Positions 1 to 9,500 of a DNA stretch of 19,475 bases are shown piece by piece. Positions within the stretch are counted from its first letter, which is position 1, and each line of letters opens with the position of its first letter. Below the pieces are notes generated by a model. The model did not search any database, was not told where the DNA came from, and was given only the letters and a program-made list of their open reading frames with translations. The DNA is taken from positions 1 through 19,475 of the forward strand of contig JANQBS010000477.1 in assembly GCA_033085395.1 (NCBI GenBank), given 5' to 3'. Made by a program: the position numbers and the translations under genes. The DNA is from Xanthoparmelia taractica (taxonomy: Eukaryota; Ascomycota; Lecanoromycetes; Lecanorales; Parmeliaceae).

Positions 1-203
1 TATATCTTTTTAATCTATTTATAGAATTTTATAATTATATAAGCGTTCGCTTAAGCTTTTTACGTATTCTTAGAATAAAAAAAATATTACGTAATATATT
101 TATTAAAAACCCAATGGGATTATGGGATATCTTATACCTTTCGATATGGTATTCGAAAAACTAATCCCATACCATCAAATATATTATATCTTTTCGACTC
201 GTA
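1..203 (+). mobile_element. hAT-type MITE, right 203 bp (left part outside window)
   Basis: This is the same repeat as the complete copy at 12784-13058, from its base 73 to its right end. It ends in a terminal inverted repeat that here reads CTTTTCGACTCGTA instead of CTTTCCGACCCGTA, so all differences in the terminus are C to T, as RIP would leave. It has no coding capacity. Inside is a short perfect hairpin (AAGCG/TT/CGCTT near 41-52) and the palindrome ATTACGTAAT, both shared by all copies. The base after the element (204 on, GCTAAGAA) begins Gypsy sequence. Confidence 0.85.
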
Positions 204-1944
204 GCTAAGAATCTACTAATAAAAAGAAGAAATCTTATATAGATACTAATTATACTATAACTATAACTAATTAAATTTTTATATCTATTAATATTTAGAT
301 TAAGAAGATAATAAGTAAGATTTTAATCTAGAATTAGAATTTAAGATTTATTACTTAGATAAGTTTACTATTCTCACGTTTTATATAAAAGACGTATTAC
401 TTAAGAGCACTTATATCTTTACTAAAATTACTTAGAAGATATATATTATTAATAATCTTAAGGCTAATATACTTATTAACGCGAATGTTCTTATCTTAGA
501 GTGAATAATAATAGACTTTATTATTTAAATTATCACGATTAATAACTATCGTGATATAACTATATTTATAGATTTTTAAGCTTATTTAGAACCTATTAAA
601 CAAATTATTAAGTTATCGTCGCGTGTAGTCTTGCTCTCGCGTTTTATTTAAATAATCTAGATAGCTTTTACTAGCGAATTATTATTATATTAAGACTTAC
701 TCTTTAAGCTATAATGTTTTCTTTAACTCGACTAAGTAAAAGATATTTACGTCTACGTTATTAACTTATTCTTTTAAATCGTTTATATAAAAAAAAATAT
801 AGATAAGTATATTATTATTTCTTATAGAGAGCATCTTAATATCTTAGAAGAATATAACTAAGATAATTACTTTCTAATTAAAGCTTATTAAGTTAATCTA
901 GTAGCTATAGATTAGCGAAATTGAAAGATAAAGCTTACTAGAGATATTATTCTAACTATTATAATTATAACTATTACGGCTAAGATTACTATAATAGACT
1001 TCTTTTAGATTAACCTAAGAAAGTCTTTAGTAAACTCTTAAGCTATAATTATCGACCCTTTGCTTAAAAATATTATATTAAACGATATTATTTTCTATAA
1101 GAAATCTAACGAAGCGTAGTCTTTAATAAATCTTATATAGACTTATTAAGATCTTTTTATTAACTAGAACTAGATTATTAATATATTAGAGAAGAAATAA
1201 ATATTTATTTCACTAAAGCTAGACGCGAGATTAAAGTTAGTAAAAGTTTATCTAGTTAATTATCGAGATAGGAAAGTAATTAATATCACGTTTAATAAGT
1301 TACACGAGTAGAGTAAAATATACTAGTTAACTTAGCTAACGTTATTTAGCTATCTAGTATTTATTATATAAAAGAATATTCTAAATAATTATAAGAAACG
1401 TATTATAATAGATATTAGAGAACTAAATAAGATTACTAAGAATAATATCTACTCGCTATCTCTATAGTCTAAAATTATTACGCTTTTATTAGACTACTTC
1501 TATCTATCTATAATAAACGTAGTAGAATAGTTTTATTAATTCTTAATAGCTAGACACGATAGATATAAGTTTATAATTATTAGTTATCGCGAATAGAAAG
1601 AGTTAGCTATCGTACTTATAGAATATAAAGAATCTTCTTTATACATTTAAAGGTAGACTAATACGATACTACGTTTATTTAAGAAAATCATAAAGACTTT
1701 TATATATAATATTATTATTTTCTCACGTTCTCTATAGAAACACTTAAGCTATTTATATTAGATCTTTAAGCTTTTTTATACTAGAAGAGTAAGCTTATTA
1801 TCTATTAAATTCTTTATTAATTATCTATTAGTTACTTTACTAGAGTAGCGAGTTAATAGCTTAGATATATCTATCTCTAAAAAAAGATTTAGATAATTAT
1901 TAGTCTTAGATTTTATTGAAATATTTAGAAATAATTAATTAATT
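204..1944 (+). pseudogene. Gypsy (Ty3-like) pol remnant: protease and reverse transcriptase
   Basis: One frame (codons starting at 202, 205 and so on) can be followed for about 1.7 kb if stops are read as mutated Gln/Arg/Trp codons. The protease region lies near 316-660; it shows KANILINANVLI followed by IIIDF and NNYRDITI, the usual end of a fungal Gypsy retropepsin. The reverse transcriptase spans about 1180-1900. Recognisable pieces are a RIP-altered pre-RT segment, LVNYRDRKVIN, RIIIDIRELNKIT, YSLSL (YPLP-type), RHDRYKF, the altered catalytic segment before IIIFSRSL (normally F/YVDD-IVVFS; here both Asp codons are changed) and HLSYLY-IFKLF. The frame fades at FIEIFRNN, the start of the connection domain. 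Gag, RNase H, integrase and both LTRs are missing: the left side is cut by the MITE and the right side by a short repeat. It is dead in its current form. The family assignment is firm; the subfamily is not. Confidence 0.85.
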
Positions 1945-2059
1945 TTCCAATGCTCCCCTAAAGCCGACTTTATTTAACATATAAAATTATGTGGCTAGTC
2001 GGGCGAATATCAAGAGAAGACTGGGAACCAATATTTAAGGACTAAATTTCAATAGATTC
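1945..2059 (+). repeat. Short LTR-like repeat, copy A (5' part missing)
   Basis: Starts in TTTTCCAATGCTCCCCT and ends in TTTCAATA-GATTC, directly against the next copy. It shares the core (CTCCCCT, then a GTGGCT tract, GAGAAG-CTGGGAA and GACTAAATTTCAATA) with copies at 2060-2223, 3052-3215 and, inverted, 10047-10165. Copies A and the inverted one share a different upstream end from the other two, so two subfamilies are likely. Confidence 0.6.
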
Positions 2060-2223
2060 TGTTGAAAATTAGGTACGAGGATGTTGAGAAAATGAGTTAC
2101 TTGATTGAATACTTCCCTGAAGTAGACTCTACTTAACATAAAAATTAGATAACTAATAGAGTAGCTCTCGTAAGAAGACTAAGAATCATTTCTACATGAA
2201 TATTTAAGTATTAAATTTCAACA
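2060..2223 (+). repeat. LTR-like 164-bp repeat, copy B
   Basis: Begins TGTTGAAA and ends TTTCAACA, a perfect 8-bp terminal inverted repeat with TG...CA ends, as in solo Copia-type LTRs. Its length is 164 bp, exactly the length of copy C (3052-3215). Differences from copy C are mainly C/T and G/A. The 5 bp on each side (GATTC and CTCCT) do not match, so no target duplication is seen. It could be a solo LTR or part of a small non-autonomous (TRIM-like) element; no flanking polyprotein of its own is present. Confidence 0.55.
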
Positions 2224-2280
2224 CTCCTCTATTATTATCCTTCGAACGAAAAAATAAAGTTATTATATATAAAACTCCAG

Positions 2281-2641
2281 AGGCCATTCCAGTCGTCAAT
2301 AACGAGATTATTTCTACCATCAACAATAAGATTATTCCGACCGTTAACAAGATTATTTTAGTCGTCAATAACGAGATTATTTCTATCATCAACAATAAGA
2401 TTATTCCGACCGTTAACAAGATTATTTCAGTCGTCAATAACGAGACTATTTCGATTATCAATAATAAGATTATTTCGATTATTAATAATAAGACTATTTC
2501 GGTCGTTAACAATAAGATTATTTCGATCGTTAATAATAAGATTATTTTAACTATTAATAATAAGATCATTCCGATTATTAATAAGGCCATTTCAGTCGTT
2601 AATAATAAGATTATTTCGATCATTAACAAGGTCATTTCAGC
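2281..2641. repeat. Minisatellite, 21-24-bp units
   Basis: About 15 imperfect units of the type GTCGTCAATAACGAGATTATTTC, differing mostly by C/T and A/G. Because the unit is a multiple of three, a 143-codon open frame on the minus strand appears with a repeating Ile/Leu/Thr/Glu pattern; that frame is a by-product of the array and not a gene. Confidence 0.9.
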
Positions 2642-2718
2642 CTATATCACACGATATTTAATTTACGTTATCCTAGTACTTGTTATTCTAACGCACATAT
2701 TATTCTAATATTATATGC

Positions 2719-2755
2719 CAACACACATACGCATACAAACACGCACACACACACG
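2719..2755. repeat. CA-rich microsatellite
   Basis: An interrupted (CA)n tract with GC and TA variants (ACACACATACGCATAC, then ACACGCACACACACACG). It stands out because CpA is rare almost everywhere else in the window, so it either arose after RIP or escaped it. Confidence 0.8.
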
Positions 2756-2828
2756 TATATATGCATTATTTCAAGGCTCTTCTGCCTTCATATTTAATTA
2801 TCTATAGTTCTTTAAGATATTTTTATAT

Positions 2829-2975
2829 AACGACGAGATTTCTTTGCGACGAGGATTCTTTGCGACGAAGATTCTTTGCGACGAGGATTCTTTGCGACGA
2901 GAGTTCTTTATAACGGCGAGATTTCTTTGCGACGAGGATTCTTTATAACGACGAGATTTCTTTACGATGACTGCG
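2829..2975. repeat. Minisatellite, about 16-bp units
   Basis: About eight to nine units of GATTCTTTGCGACGAG with variants in which GCGACGAG becomes ATAACGACGAG. It is separated from the preceding minisatellite by about 190 bp that contain the CA tract. Confidence 0.85.
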
Positions 2976-3051
2976 TATCTAAATTAATCTTTATAGAAAG
3001 CTAACATTATAGCGACTTAATCTATATACCTTACGAATCGGGCTTATAATC

Positions 3052-3215
3052 TATTAAAAATTAGGTACGAGGATATTAAGAAAATAAGTTACTTGATTGA
3101 ATGCTCCCCTGAAGTAGACTCTACTTAACATAAAAATTGGGTGGCTGGTAGAGCAGCTCCCGTGAGAAGGCTGGGAATCATCCCTGCATCAACATTTGAG
3201 GATCAAATTTCAATA
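3052..3215 (+). repeat. LTR-like 164-bp repeat, copy C (best preserved core)
   Basis: Starts TATTAAAA (TGTTGAAA with two G to A changes) and ends TTTCAATA (CA to TA), so it has the same boundaries as copy B with RIP changes at both ends. The interior keeps more G+C than its surroundings (GGTGGCTGGTAGAGCAGC, CCCGTGAGAAGGCTGGGAAT). Followed by GATTC, as is copy A. A tRNA-like look of the core (GGTAGAGC) is weak. Confidence 0.6.
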
Positions 3216-3253
3216 GATTCCCTAATATGTGCTGGGGGCGCGAGCTACCCAGT
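3216..3253 (-). other. Displaced 3' flank of the hAT transposase gene, ending in the H3-element target duplication
   Basis: A short G+C-rich stretch (GCTGGGGGCGCGAGC). The last 8 bp, 3246-3253 TACCCAGT, are the left target duplication of the 3254-4552 element; the right one is 4553-4560 TATCTAGC. Read on the minus strand across the deleted element, the transposase frame continues Lys-Ala-Gly and meets TAG, which may be the original stop. Confidence 0.45.
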
Positions 3254-3732
3254 TACGGGTCGGAAAGGTCTGGTATATTTGATGAGATATCTCATATTAT
3301 ACCGTATTATATTATATTATGAGAGGATATTATGAGGGGGTTATATTAGATTACTTATAAAGAAATGAAATGAGAAATTAGTAATATAATGAAATAATCT
3401 GAGAAATTTCTAATATATGTAGGGGTATTCTATAATGTAGATTATTTTCTATATTAGATAACGAATAAGATAAGAAAATTCCAGGTTAATATACAAGTTA
3501 GAGCGAAATTAGCTTAAGTAATTATTAAACTCCGGCACTTAATAAGTAATATTAAGATAAACTTTCTTCTAATTTAATCTCGCTAAGTAAATATAGCTAT
3601 TCTAATAAATAATAACTAGAATAATAATTAGAATTTATATATCTTAGCTAAAGTTATTAATAGACCTTTCTCTTATCTTTAAATAGCGTTCTATTTCTTC
3701 GAATTATATTAGCTTTTCTAAAAGTCCTCGTT

Positions 3733-3978
3733 AATTAAACATACGCGAATCTTATTAAGAAGCTCTTATAAGGATAATTAAATAATATACGTTATGTAGA
3801 AGATATATTCAAGACTTCTCGTATTCTACTCTTTAAGATTAAATAAATTATTAAGATTATTTATAAGTCGACGAAAGCTTTTCTATATCACATATTCAAA
3901 GATATTAATCTTTATATTATTTATATAAAGCGTGTAACTTTAATAACTAAGAATATATAACTATAAAGAATAATCGTA
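3733..3978 (+). pseudogene. Histone H3-like remnant (captured gene inside a TIR element)
   Basis: In the frame starting at 3733, codons read ANLIKKLL, then IRYVEDIFKTS, an AFLYHIFKDI segment, and at 3907-3963 NLYIIYIKRVTLITKNI, stop, L. This follows the H3 histone fold: the RKLPFQRLVREI region, the DFKT loop, the alpha-2 end (A-F/Y-L-V-x-L/I-F-E-D-T) and NLCAIHAKRVTI-x-x-KDIQLARR. Most mismatches are what RIP produces: Glu to Lys, Thr to Ile, Cys to Tyr, His to Tyr, Asp to Asn, Gln to stop. The region before the fold (N-terminal tail) is not clear and there is an apparent two-residue insertion before IRYVED. Without the tail I cannot tell canonical H3 from CENP-A. H3 in a chromosome packs DNA in nucleosomes; this copy has in-frame stops and cannot do so. 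Confidence 0.75.
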
Positions 3979-4225
3979 AATTCTTTTTATAATGCGAAGA
4001 AAGAAGAGAAGAATTTATTATCGTAGAATAAATAGTAGATAACTATTATAGTTAGCGTTCTAGTAAATCTTCTAATAATTAAATAAATTAAATACACTAA
4101 TAGCAGTAGAAATAACTCGTTAAGCCCTAGATGATTACGAAGATCTTTCGCAATACAATATTAAATACGATAGCGAGCTTAGCTTAATAACGTGATAATA
4201 AAGTAAAGTAATAGTAATAATAATA

Positions 4226-4315
4226 GTGAAGTGAAGTAATAACTAGAACAATAATTAAAATACTTAATAATGTAATAGTAAAGTGAAGTGATAGCTAGAA
4301 TAATAATTAAAATAC
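4226..4315. repeat. 52-bp direct duplication near the H3-element right end
   Basis: GTGAAGTGAAGTAATAACTAGA at 4226 recurs as GTAAAGTGAAGTGATAGCTAGA at 4278, each followed by an ATAATTAAAATAC tail. A related ACTAGAATAATAATTAGAAT occurs near 3608-3630 in the same element. Confidence 0.6.
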
Positions 4316-4486
4316 GTTCGCATGATTCTATATAGAGTAACTTCTTCTATATATAGTATATTTCCTATACCCCTACATATAACATGAGATATCCCTACAT
4401 ATACTAGAAATTTCCCAGACTATTCCATGATATCAGCACGTCTCCCAGACCAGCCCATAAAAATCAAATGATATAATCTTAATATC

Positions 4487-4508
4487 ATATCATATTATAA
4501 TATGATAT
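4487..4508. repeat. 22-bp perfect palindrome in the subterminal region
   Basis: The 22 bases are their own reverse complement (ATATCATATTA and its mirror). It sits 45-65 bp inside the right end of the H3-carrying element, among several TCCCAGA motifs (about 4414-4540); such subterminal motif clusters are where hAT transposases usually bind, but that role here is inference. Confidence 0.5.
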
Positions 4509-4560
4509 CGACACTTCATATCCCAGATCATCCCAGACCTTTTCGACTCGTATATCTAGC

Positions 4561-6300
4561 TTTAAGTGATATATTAAAATCTTTCTCTAAGTTTAGTTTA
4601 TTTCATTTATAGCTATTCTATTAATATTCTATATAAGAAATTATTATTAAGACTCGAAAGATTAAAGGCGAATAGCTTTTTTAATTATTATATAGTCGCT
4701 TAGCCCATAAGAAATATCGCTTATAAGTTATAGCTTTACTAGATACGACTAAGATATCTCTAGTCACACGTATTATTAATAAGATTTGAGACTCTAAGCT
4801 TTTTTATTAATTAAGTATTAATAGATTCTTAAGATAAGTAAAAGATATTTAATTAATATTAGAAATTTAAGTTATAACTAGAATAATAAATAGAATATTA
4901 ATCTTCTCTTTTATATCACTAAAATAAAATATTATTCGATACTTCTATCGTCTTTTCGATCTTATTAATAATATTATTAAGTGACTCTACGCGACTTCTT
5001 ACTCGTTTAGCCCTCTGCATCTAACTACTAATATTAAGATATTAATAATATCGATACGTTTATTCAAGCGTATTTTAATATATCTCTATTTAAGATATTT
5101 AATTAGACTTAATTTTTTAATTCGATTCTTTTAGTATTATATCTTTATAATTTAAATATAAAAGTATTATTTATTTATATAGATATCTTATACTCAATTA
5201 AATCTCGCTATAATAAATAGTTAACTTCTTATAAATCGTCTTTAAAGTCTCGCGAAGTTCGACTTTTCACGAAACTCGCTTATCTATAACACTATCTGCG
5301 ATATCGAACGATATAGTACTAATTACGATATCGAATAATATAGTAAAATTTAAGACTTAAGAGAAAATATAATAGCTTGAATAAAGATAGATAATATTTA
5401 TAAAAAATATAGAATATTATAAGAGACGCGTTTTCTAGTAATATTTAGCTTTAAATCTAGCTTTAACTACTTAAAATTAATAACTAATACGAAGACTATA
5501 TAATATATAAACTAATATATAAGGTAAATATCTCTTCGCTATAGCGTATTAATTAAATTTTAATAAATATTAATAAAAGAAATAAAAATTAGTAAATATA
5601 AGAGTGTAAGAATTAGAGATCGAAGCGCGCGAGAGATTAACTCTCTAATATAGTTATGCGATAGTACTAGTCGCTAATAAGTTAACTTAATAAAAAAATT
5701 TAAGAAGTTAGAGTATATCTAATATAGAATAAATATATAAACTTAAGAAGAAATTAAATTAGAGTATATCTAATATAGATTAATATATAAAATATATTAA
5801 TATATTAATTAGATTTCTTTCTACGCGAGTTCGAATTTCTATTCTAATAAATATTCTAGTAATTATCTAAGCTTAAATCTCTATAATTAGCACTTTAATA
5901 ACTATCTAAGTTCGAATCTCTATTCTAATTATAATTCTAGCGATTATTCTTAAAGCTCTTTTTTCTAGATAGTTCTTTAATATTAATAATACTCTAATAT
6001 TTTCTAAAATTTTCTTTCTACTCTTTTTTTCCCGATAAGAATATCGCTCGCAATTACGAATAATATCGTAGACTTATATAAGTTTAACTCTTCTCTTTTA
6101 GTTATCGATAATGCTATAAAAATACTTAAAAATATTTTTATATTTTTATTTAAATTTTTTAATATTAAGAAATTATATAATTAAAAGAGACTTAAGATTT
6201 AATTTAAATTAATAAGAAAGTCGTAAAAATAAAAAGCTAATAGTAAGTTTATAGAGTAAATATTTTTATTAGTACTAATATTATTTCTAAGCTCGCGCGT
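4561..6300 (-). pseudogene. hAT transposase remnant with C-terminal dimerisation domain
   Basis: Read on the minus strand, one frame runs from about 6300 to 4561 with stops only at likely mutated Gln/Trp/Arg codons. Near the C-terminus (4767 to about 4625) it reads VTRDILVVSSKAITYKRYF followed by LWAKRLYNN and SYSPL, which matches the hATC signature (MARDILAVPASS-x-x-x-ERVFS, then RRL and RxRLSP). Upstream, ILSIFIQAIIFSLKS (about 5400-5350) resembles the stretch before the hATC domain. The N-terminal third is not recognisable as a BED finger. It contains two in-frame internal repeats: 13-14-residue units RFELR, RFKLR, KFELA (about 5821-5931), and a 51-bp repeat at 5708 and 5759. The H3 element is inserted at its 3' end. 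hAT transposase cuts and pastes DNA through short TIRs with 8-bp duplications, and may have mobilised the MITEs in this window. Confidence 0.65.
5708..5809. repeat. 51-bp direct repeat inside the transposase frame
   Basis: TTAGAGTATATCTAATATAGA occurs at 5708 and 5759, a spacing of 51 bp, that is 17 codons, so the minus-strand frame is kept (both read as Leu-Tyr-stop-Ile-Tyr-Ser). Confidence 0.6.
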
Positions 6301-6303
6301 TAT

Positions 6304-6569
6304 TACGAGTCGAAAAGATGTGATGGTATGGAACTAGTTTTTCGAATATTATATCGAAAGGTATGGGATATTCTATACTCTCATTGGGTTTTTAATAAAT
6401 ATATTACGTAATATTTTTTTATATTCTAAAAATACGTAAAAAGCTTAAGCGAACGCTTATATAATTATAAAATTCTATAAATAGATTAAAAGATATAATT
6501 TTTTAAAAAAAGTTGAAAAAAAGTTAAAAACGACTATATTTAATAGATACCACACCTTTCCGACTCGTA
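6304..6569 (-). mobile_element. hAT-type MITE, complete, inverted copy
   Basis: Reverse complement of the 275-bp family, here about 266 bp. Its ends read TACGAGTCGAAAAGATG on the left and CATCACACC-type ACACCTTTCCGACTCGTA on the right. Both termini are present, but the flanking octamers, CGCGTTAT (6296-6303) and GATACTAA (6570-6577), do not match, unlike the copy at 12784. This suggests recombination between copies or a later rearrangement. It separates the hAT transposase remnant from the unassigned long frame. Confidence 0.85.
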
Positions 6570-6570
6570 G

Positions 6571-9500
6571 ATACTAATTATTACTAGAATAAGAATAATT
6601 AAGATTTATTCTAAGGCTAAAACTAACGTTAAAATAACTAAGATTATCGAGATTAATATTTACTTAATTAATCGCGAAAATTTAATTTTCGCTAAACTTG
6701 CTAAGTATATAGTATCTACTTAGAATAACGTGATACGTACTCTTATTATTAATATTTACGCTTATTAAGCGACTTAAAAAACTTATTATAGTTAGTATTC
6801 TCGTTTAACTCGAAAATATCACGCTAGAATTTAGAGTTAAGACTATTTCAAATTAATAAGATATAGTCTTTAATTATTTCTATATCTACATTTTAGATAG
6901 TCTATATAATCGTCTATACGTATTCTCGAGACTTACGATATCTAATAGCATCTTATATTAGATACTTCTCTTATAATAAAACTATTATTTCTTAAGAATA
7001 AAATTACTTTTATCTTACTAGAAGTAAGCGATATTATTTCTTAATCTTATAAATAATTAAAAGCTTATTATTCTCGATAAGCTTAATAGTATATTAAGTA
7101 AGAGCATTATCTCTTAGATAGATCTAAAGATTCTATCTTAGTAGCTCTTTACTCTTAACTTATATTATATTCTTAACTCGATTAATAGAGACGTAAATAA
7201 TATAAAAGAAAGTACTTTTACTAGTATGTTCTATTACTAGAGCTATATCTAAAGACTTATCTTTATAAAAAGAATTGAAATAGCCGACATTATTTAGATT
7301 AAATCTTTCGCTATTATTATTACCTCTATTGTCTACTAAGTCTAACTCTTCTTAAAAATTAGAAGGTTCTAATAATCTAGCTAATATATTAATATAAAAC
7401 TTAGCTATTATAGCACGTAACTTAGCACGCTATATCTTTATAAATTATTACTTTATATCTATAATTAGTAACTCTAAATTAATAGAAGATCTATAGATAT
7501 CTTTTAAAGAATGATTCAATTAGTTTGATAGTACGTAGATTAATAGTATAATTACTAAAGGCTTTTAGCGCTTAATTTAATAAGTTAGAATTAGTAACTT
7601 AGTGAGTAAAAAAAGTAAGGTCTATAATAGTCTACTACGATCTAGTAGATATTTAATCTAAATACTATTAAGTACGTATAATATAAAGAACTATAATTAT
7701 CGTCTCTCTTATAATCTTATAGGCTTAATTTATATACTTAGTAAACGTCGAGATTTAATACGTAATTTATATAAAATTAACTATAAGAGTAAGAGTAGTT
7801 ATAGTAGTATTAAACTAAGAGATAATAGATCTTAATATTAAGAAAGAGACTAGCTTAACTAGCTATAAAAGACTTTATTTTAATATAAAAATATAATACT
7901 TATTAAAGACTTTAATAGCATTCTTCTTAAATTAATATAAAGAATAAGTATCTTAGTAAGAAGTCTACGTATAAGAAAGACTACTAAGCGAGATTAAGTC
8001 TATTAAAAACTTTAATAGATATAATCTTAGTAGAAAGAAGTTTAATAATAGTAAGCGTGCTAAGAGATTAATAAAGAACTTAGACGTCTAAATTATTAGT
8101 ACTATTAAGATATTAGTTAGTAATAAGTAAGATAATAATTTACTAATATCTTGAATAATACCTTATAATAAGCCAGCTATTACTATTATAGTTACTAGAG
8201 ATTAGTTAATAAGTGATAAGAAGAATAGATTATCTATCTAAGAAATCTTTCTAAGTGCTCGCTCGGTAAACCTTCCTTTCTAGCAATTAGAAAGAAGACT
8301 GTAGAAGGCTTGCGCATATTCCATAATAGTCTTTATAATTCTATTATAAGATAACCTTTAGGCTCTTAAAGCGAAGTAGACTATTTTAGTTCTATTAGAC
8401 CTTCTATTTTAAATTAGATATTACGATTAAGCTTTTAAGAATCTATCTTTAACTTATAAGAAATAATAACTAGACTCTATTAAATATAGCTCGTAGGTGA
8501 AAAGTAAATCTAAGTAGAGAATTAGATATCGAAAGAGAATATAAGCTTTTAATAGTTGAGTTACTATTAGAGCACTAATTAATTAGATAAAATCAACTAG
8601 CGTTAAGAAGAGGAGGACTAGAACTAGCTTACTATAAATCTTCTATATTCTCATAAACTCTCCATATCTCAAGATATTAAGTATTCTTCTCTTTTCGATT
8701 TCTTATCGAGTAAAGCGTGTTGAGATATAAAGAACTTAAATTCAAGATAAAGAGTTAAAAATCGAGATAGAAAAACGTATTAAATATAAGAAAATAGCTT
8801 GTATTAGACTTAAGTAATTATAGTTCTAATAAAATTAGTCGAGAGAGCTTAATAATAAAAACGTTAAGAGATTAAAAGTAGATTTTCAAAAGAACTATTA
8901 ACGGCTTAAAGAGAATAATTATATCTTAGTCGTTATTAATTAACTATTTCTTAATATCGCTAAAGAGCGTTCGGGGATCTCGACGTAATAATTAAAAAAA
9001 TATTCGTAGTGCGGATATTTAAAGCTAATTTTTCCGGTCGGCTATTAAGTTAAATATCTATATAAACGATATCGTATCTAGACGACGAAAGAGTTAGAAT
9101 TAGATTAATAAATAATAGATCTATATCTCGTAGATAGTCTTATTCTCTCTATAAATTATAATAATTCTAATTAATATCTTAAATAGACGTTAATTTCAAT
9201 CTAAGAATATATCTAGTTAAGAAATATATTAACGTAAAGAAGCTAAATAATAATAAGATCTATCGTAAGATTCGTTAGTATTATTTTTAATAGAATTTAC
9301 GTTTTAAGTAGCGATAATAAAGCTAATTAAGTTCTTATAGAAAACGATATCTTAAGTAGCTTCTTCGATATAAAAAGCTAATCGCGACTTTGAATATTCT
9401 CTGTAAAACCCCGATCTATAAGAAGATATAAGACTTTATACGTAGAATACGATATTAATTATTAAATATAATAACGTGAGTAAATGTTCTAGTCGGCGCT

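Larger units (their letters stand above)
3254..4552. mobile_element. hAT-type TIR element carrying a histone H3 remnant
   Basis: The left end is TACGGGTCGGAAAGGTCTGG; the right end, read inward, is TACGAGTCGAAAAGGTCTGG, differing only by G to A. Deeper inverted blocks follow: TCTGAGAAATTTCTA and TATGTAGGGGTAT on the left (about 3401-3429) match inverted copies at about 4365-4420. The flanking octamers TACCCAGT and TATCTAGC differ at three positions, all C/T, consistent with one 8-bp duplication that decayed by RIP. Eight-bp duplications and these short TIRs fit the hAT superfamily. The terminal 16 bp are shared with the 275-bp MITE family here. No transposase is visible inside; the interior holds an H3-like frame. 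It lies in the 3' end of a minus-strand hAT transposase remnant. Confidence 0.8.

Noticed and set aside
2204..2635. 143-codon open frame on the minus strand with many Ile/Leu
   Set aside because: It is the translation of the 21-24-bp minisatellite; the period in codons follows from the unit length and there is no other coding signal.
3140..3215. tRNA-like look of the LTR-like repeat core (GGTAGAGC and an ATCAAATTT box)
   Set aside because: Only the right half of a D-arm-like motif is present, box spacing is about 60 bp, and no acceptor stem pairs. Not enough for a tRNA or a SINE head.
3141..3335. 64-codon open frame on the plus strand
   Set aside because: It crosses from the LTR-like repeat into the H3-element TIR, so it joins two unrelated pieces.
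4553..5160. Fairly open plus-strand frame here
   Set aside because: The minus strand gives the hATC signature with the same few RIP-type stops; the plus-strand frame is its mirror.
6296..6577. Target duplication around the inverted MITE
   Set aside because: CGCGTTAT and GATACTAA do not match even if C/T and G/A changes are allowed.
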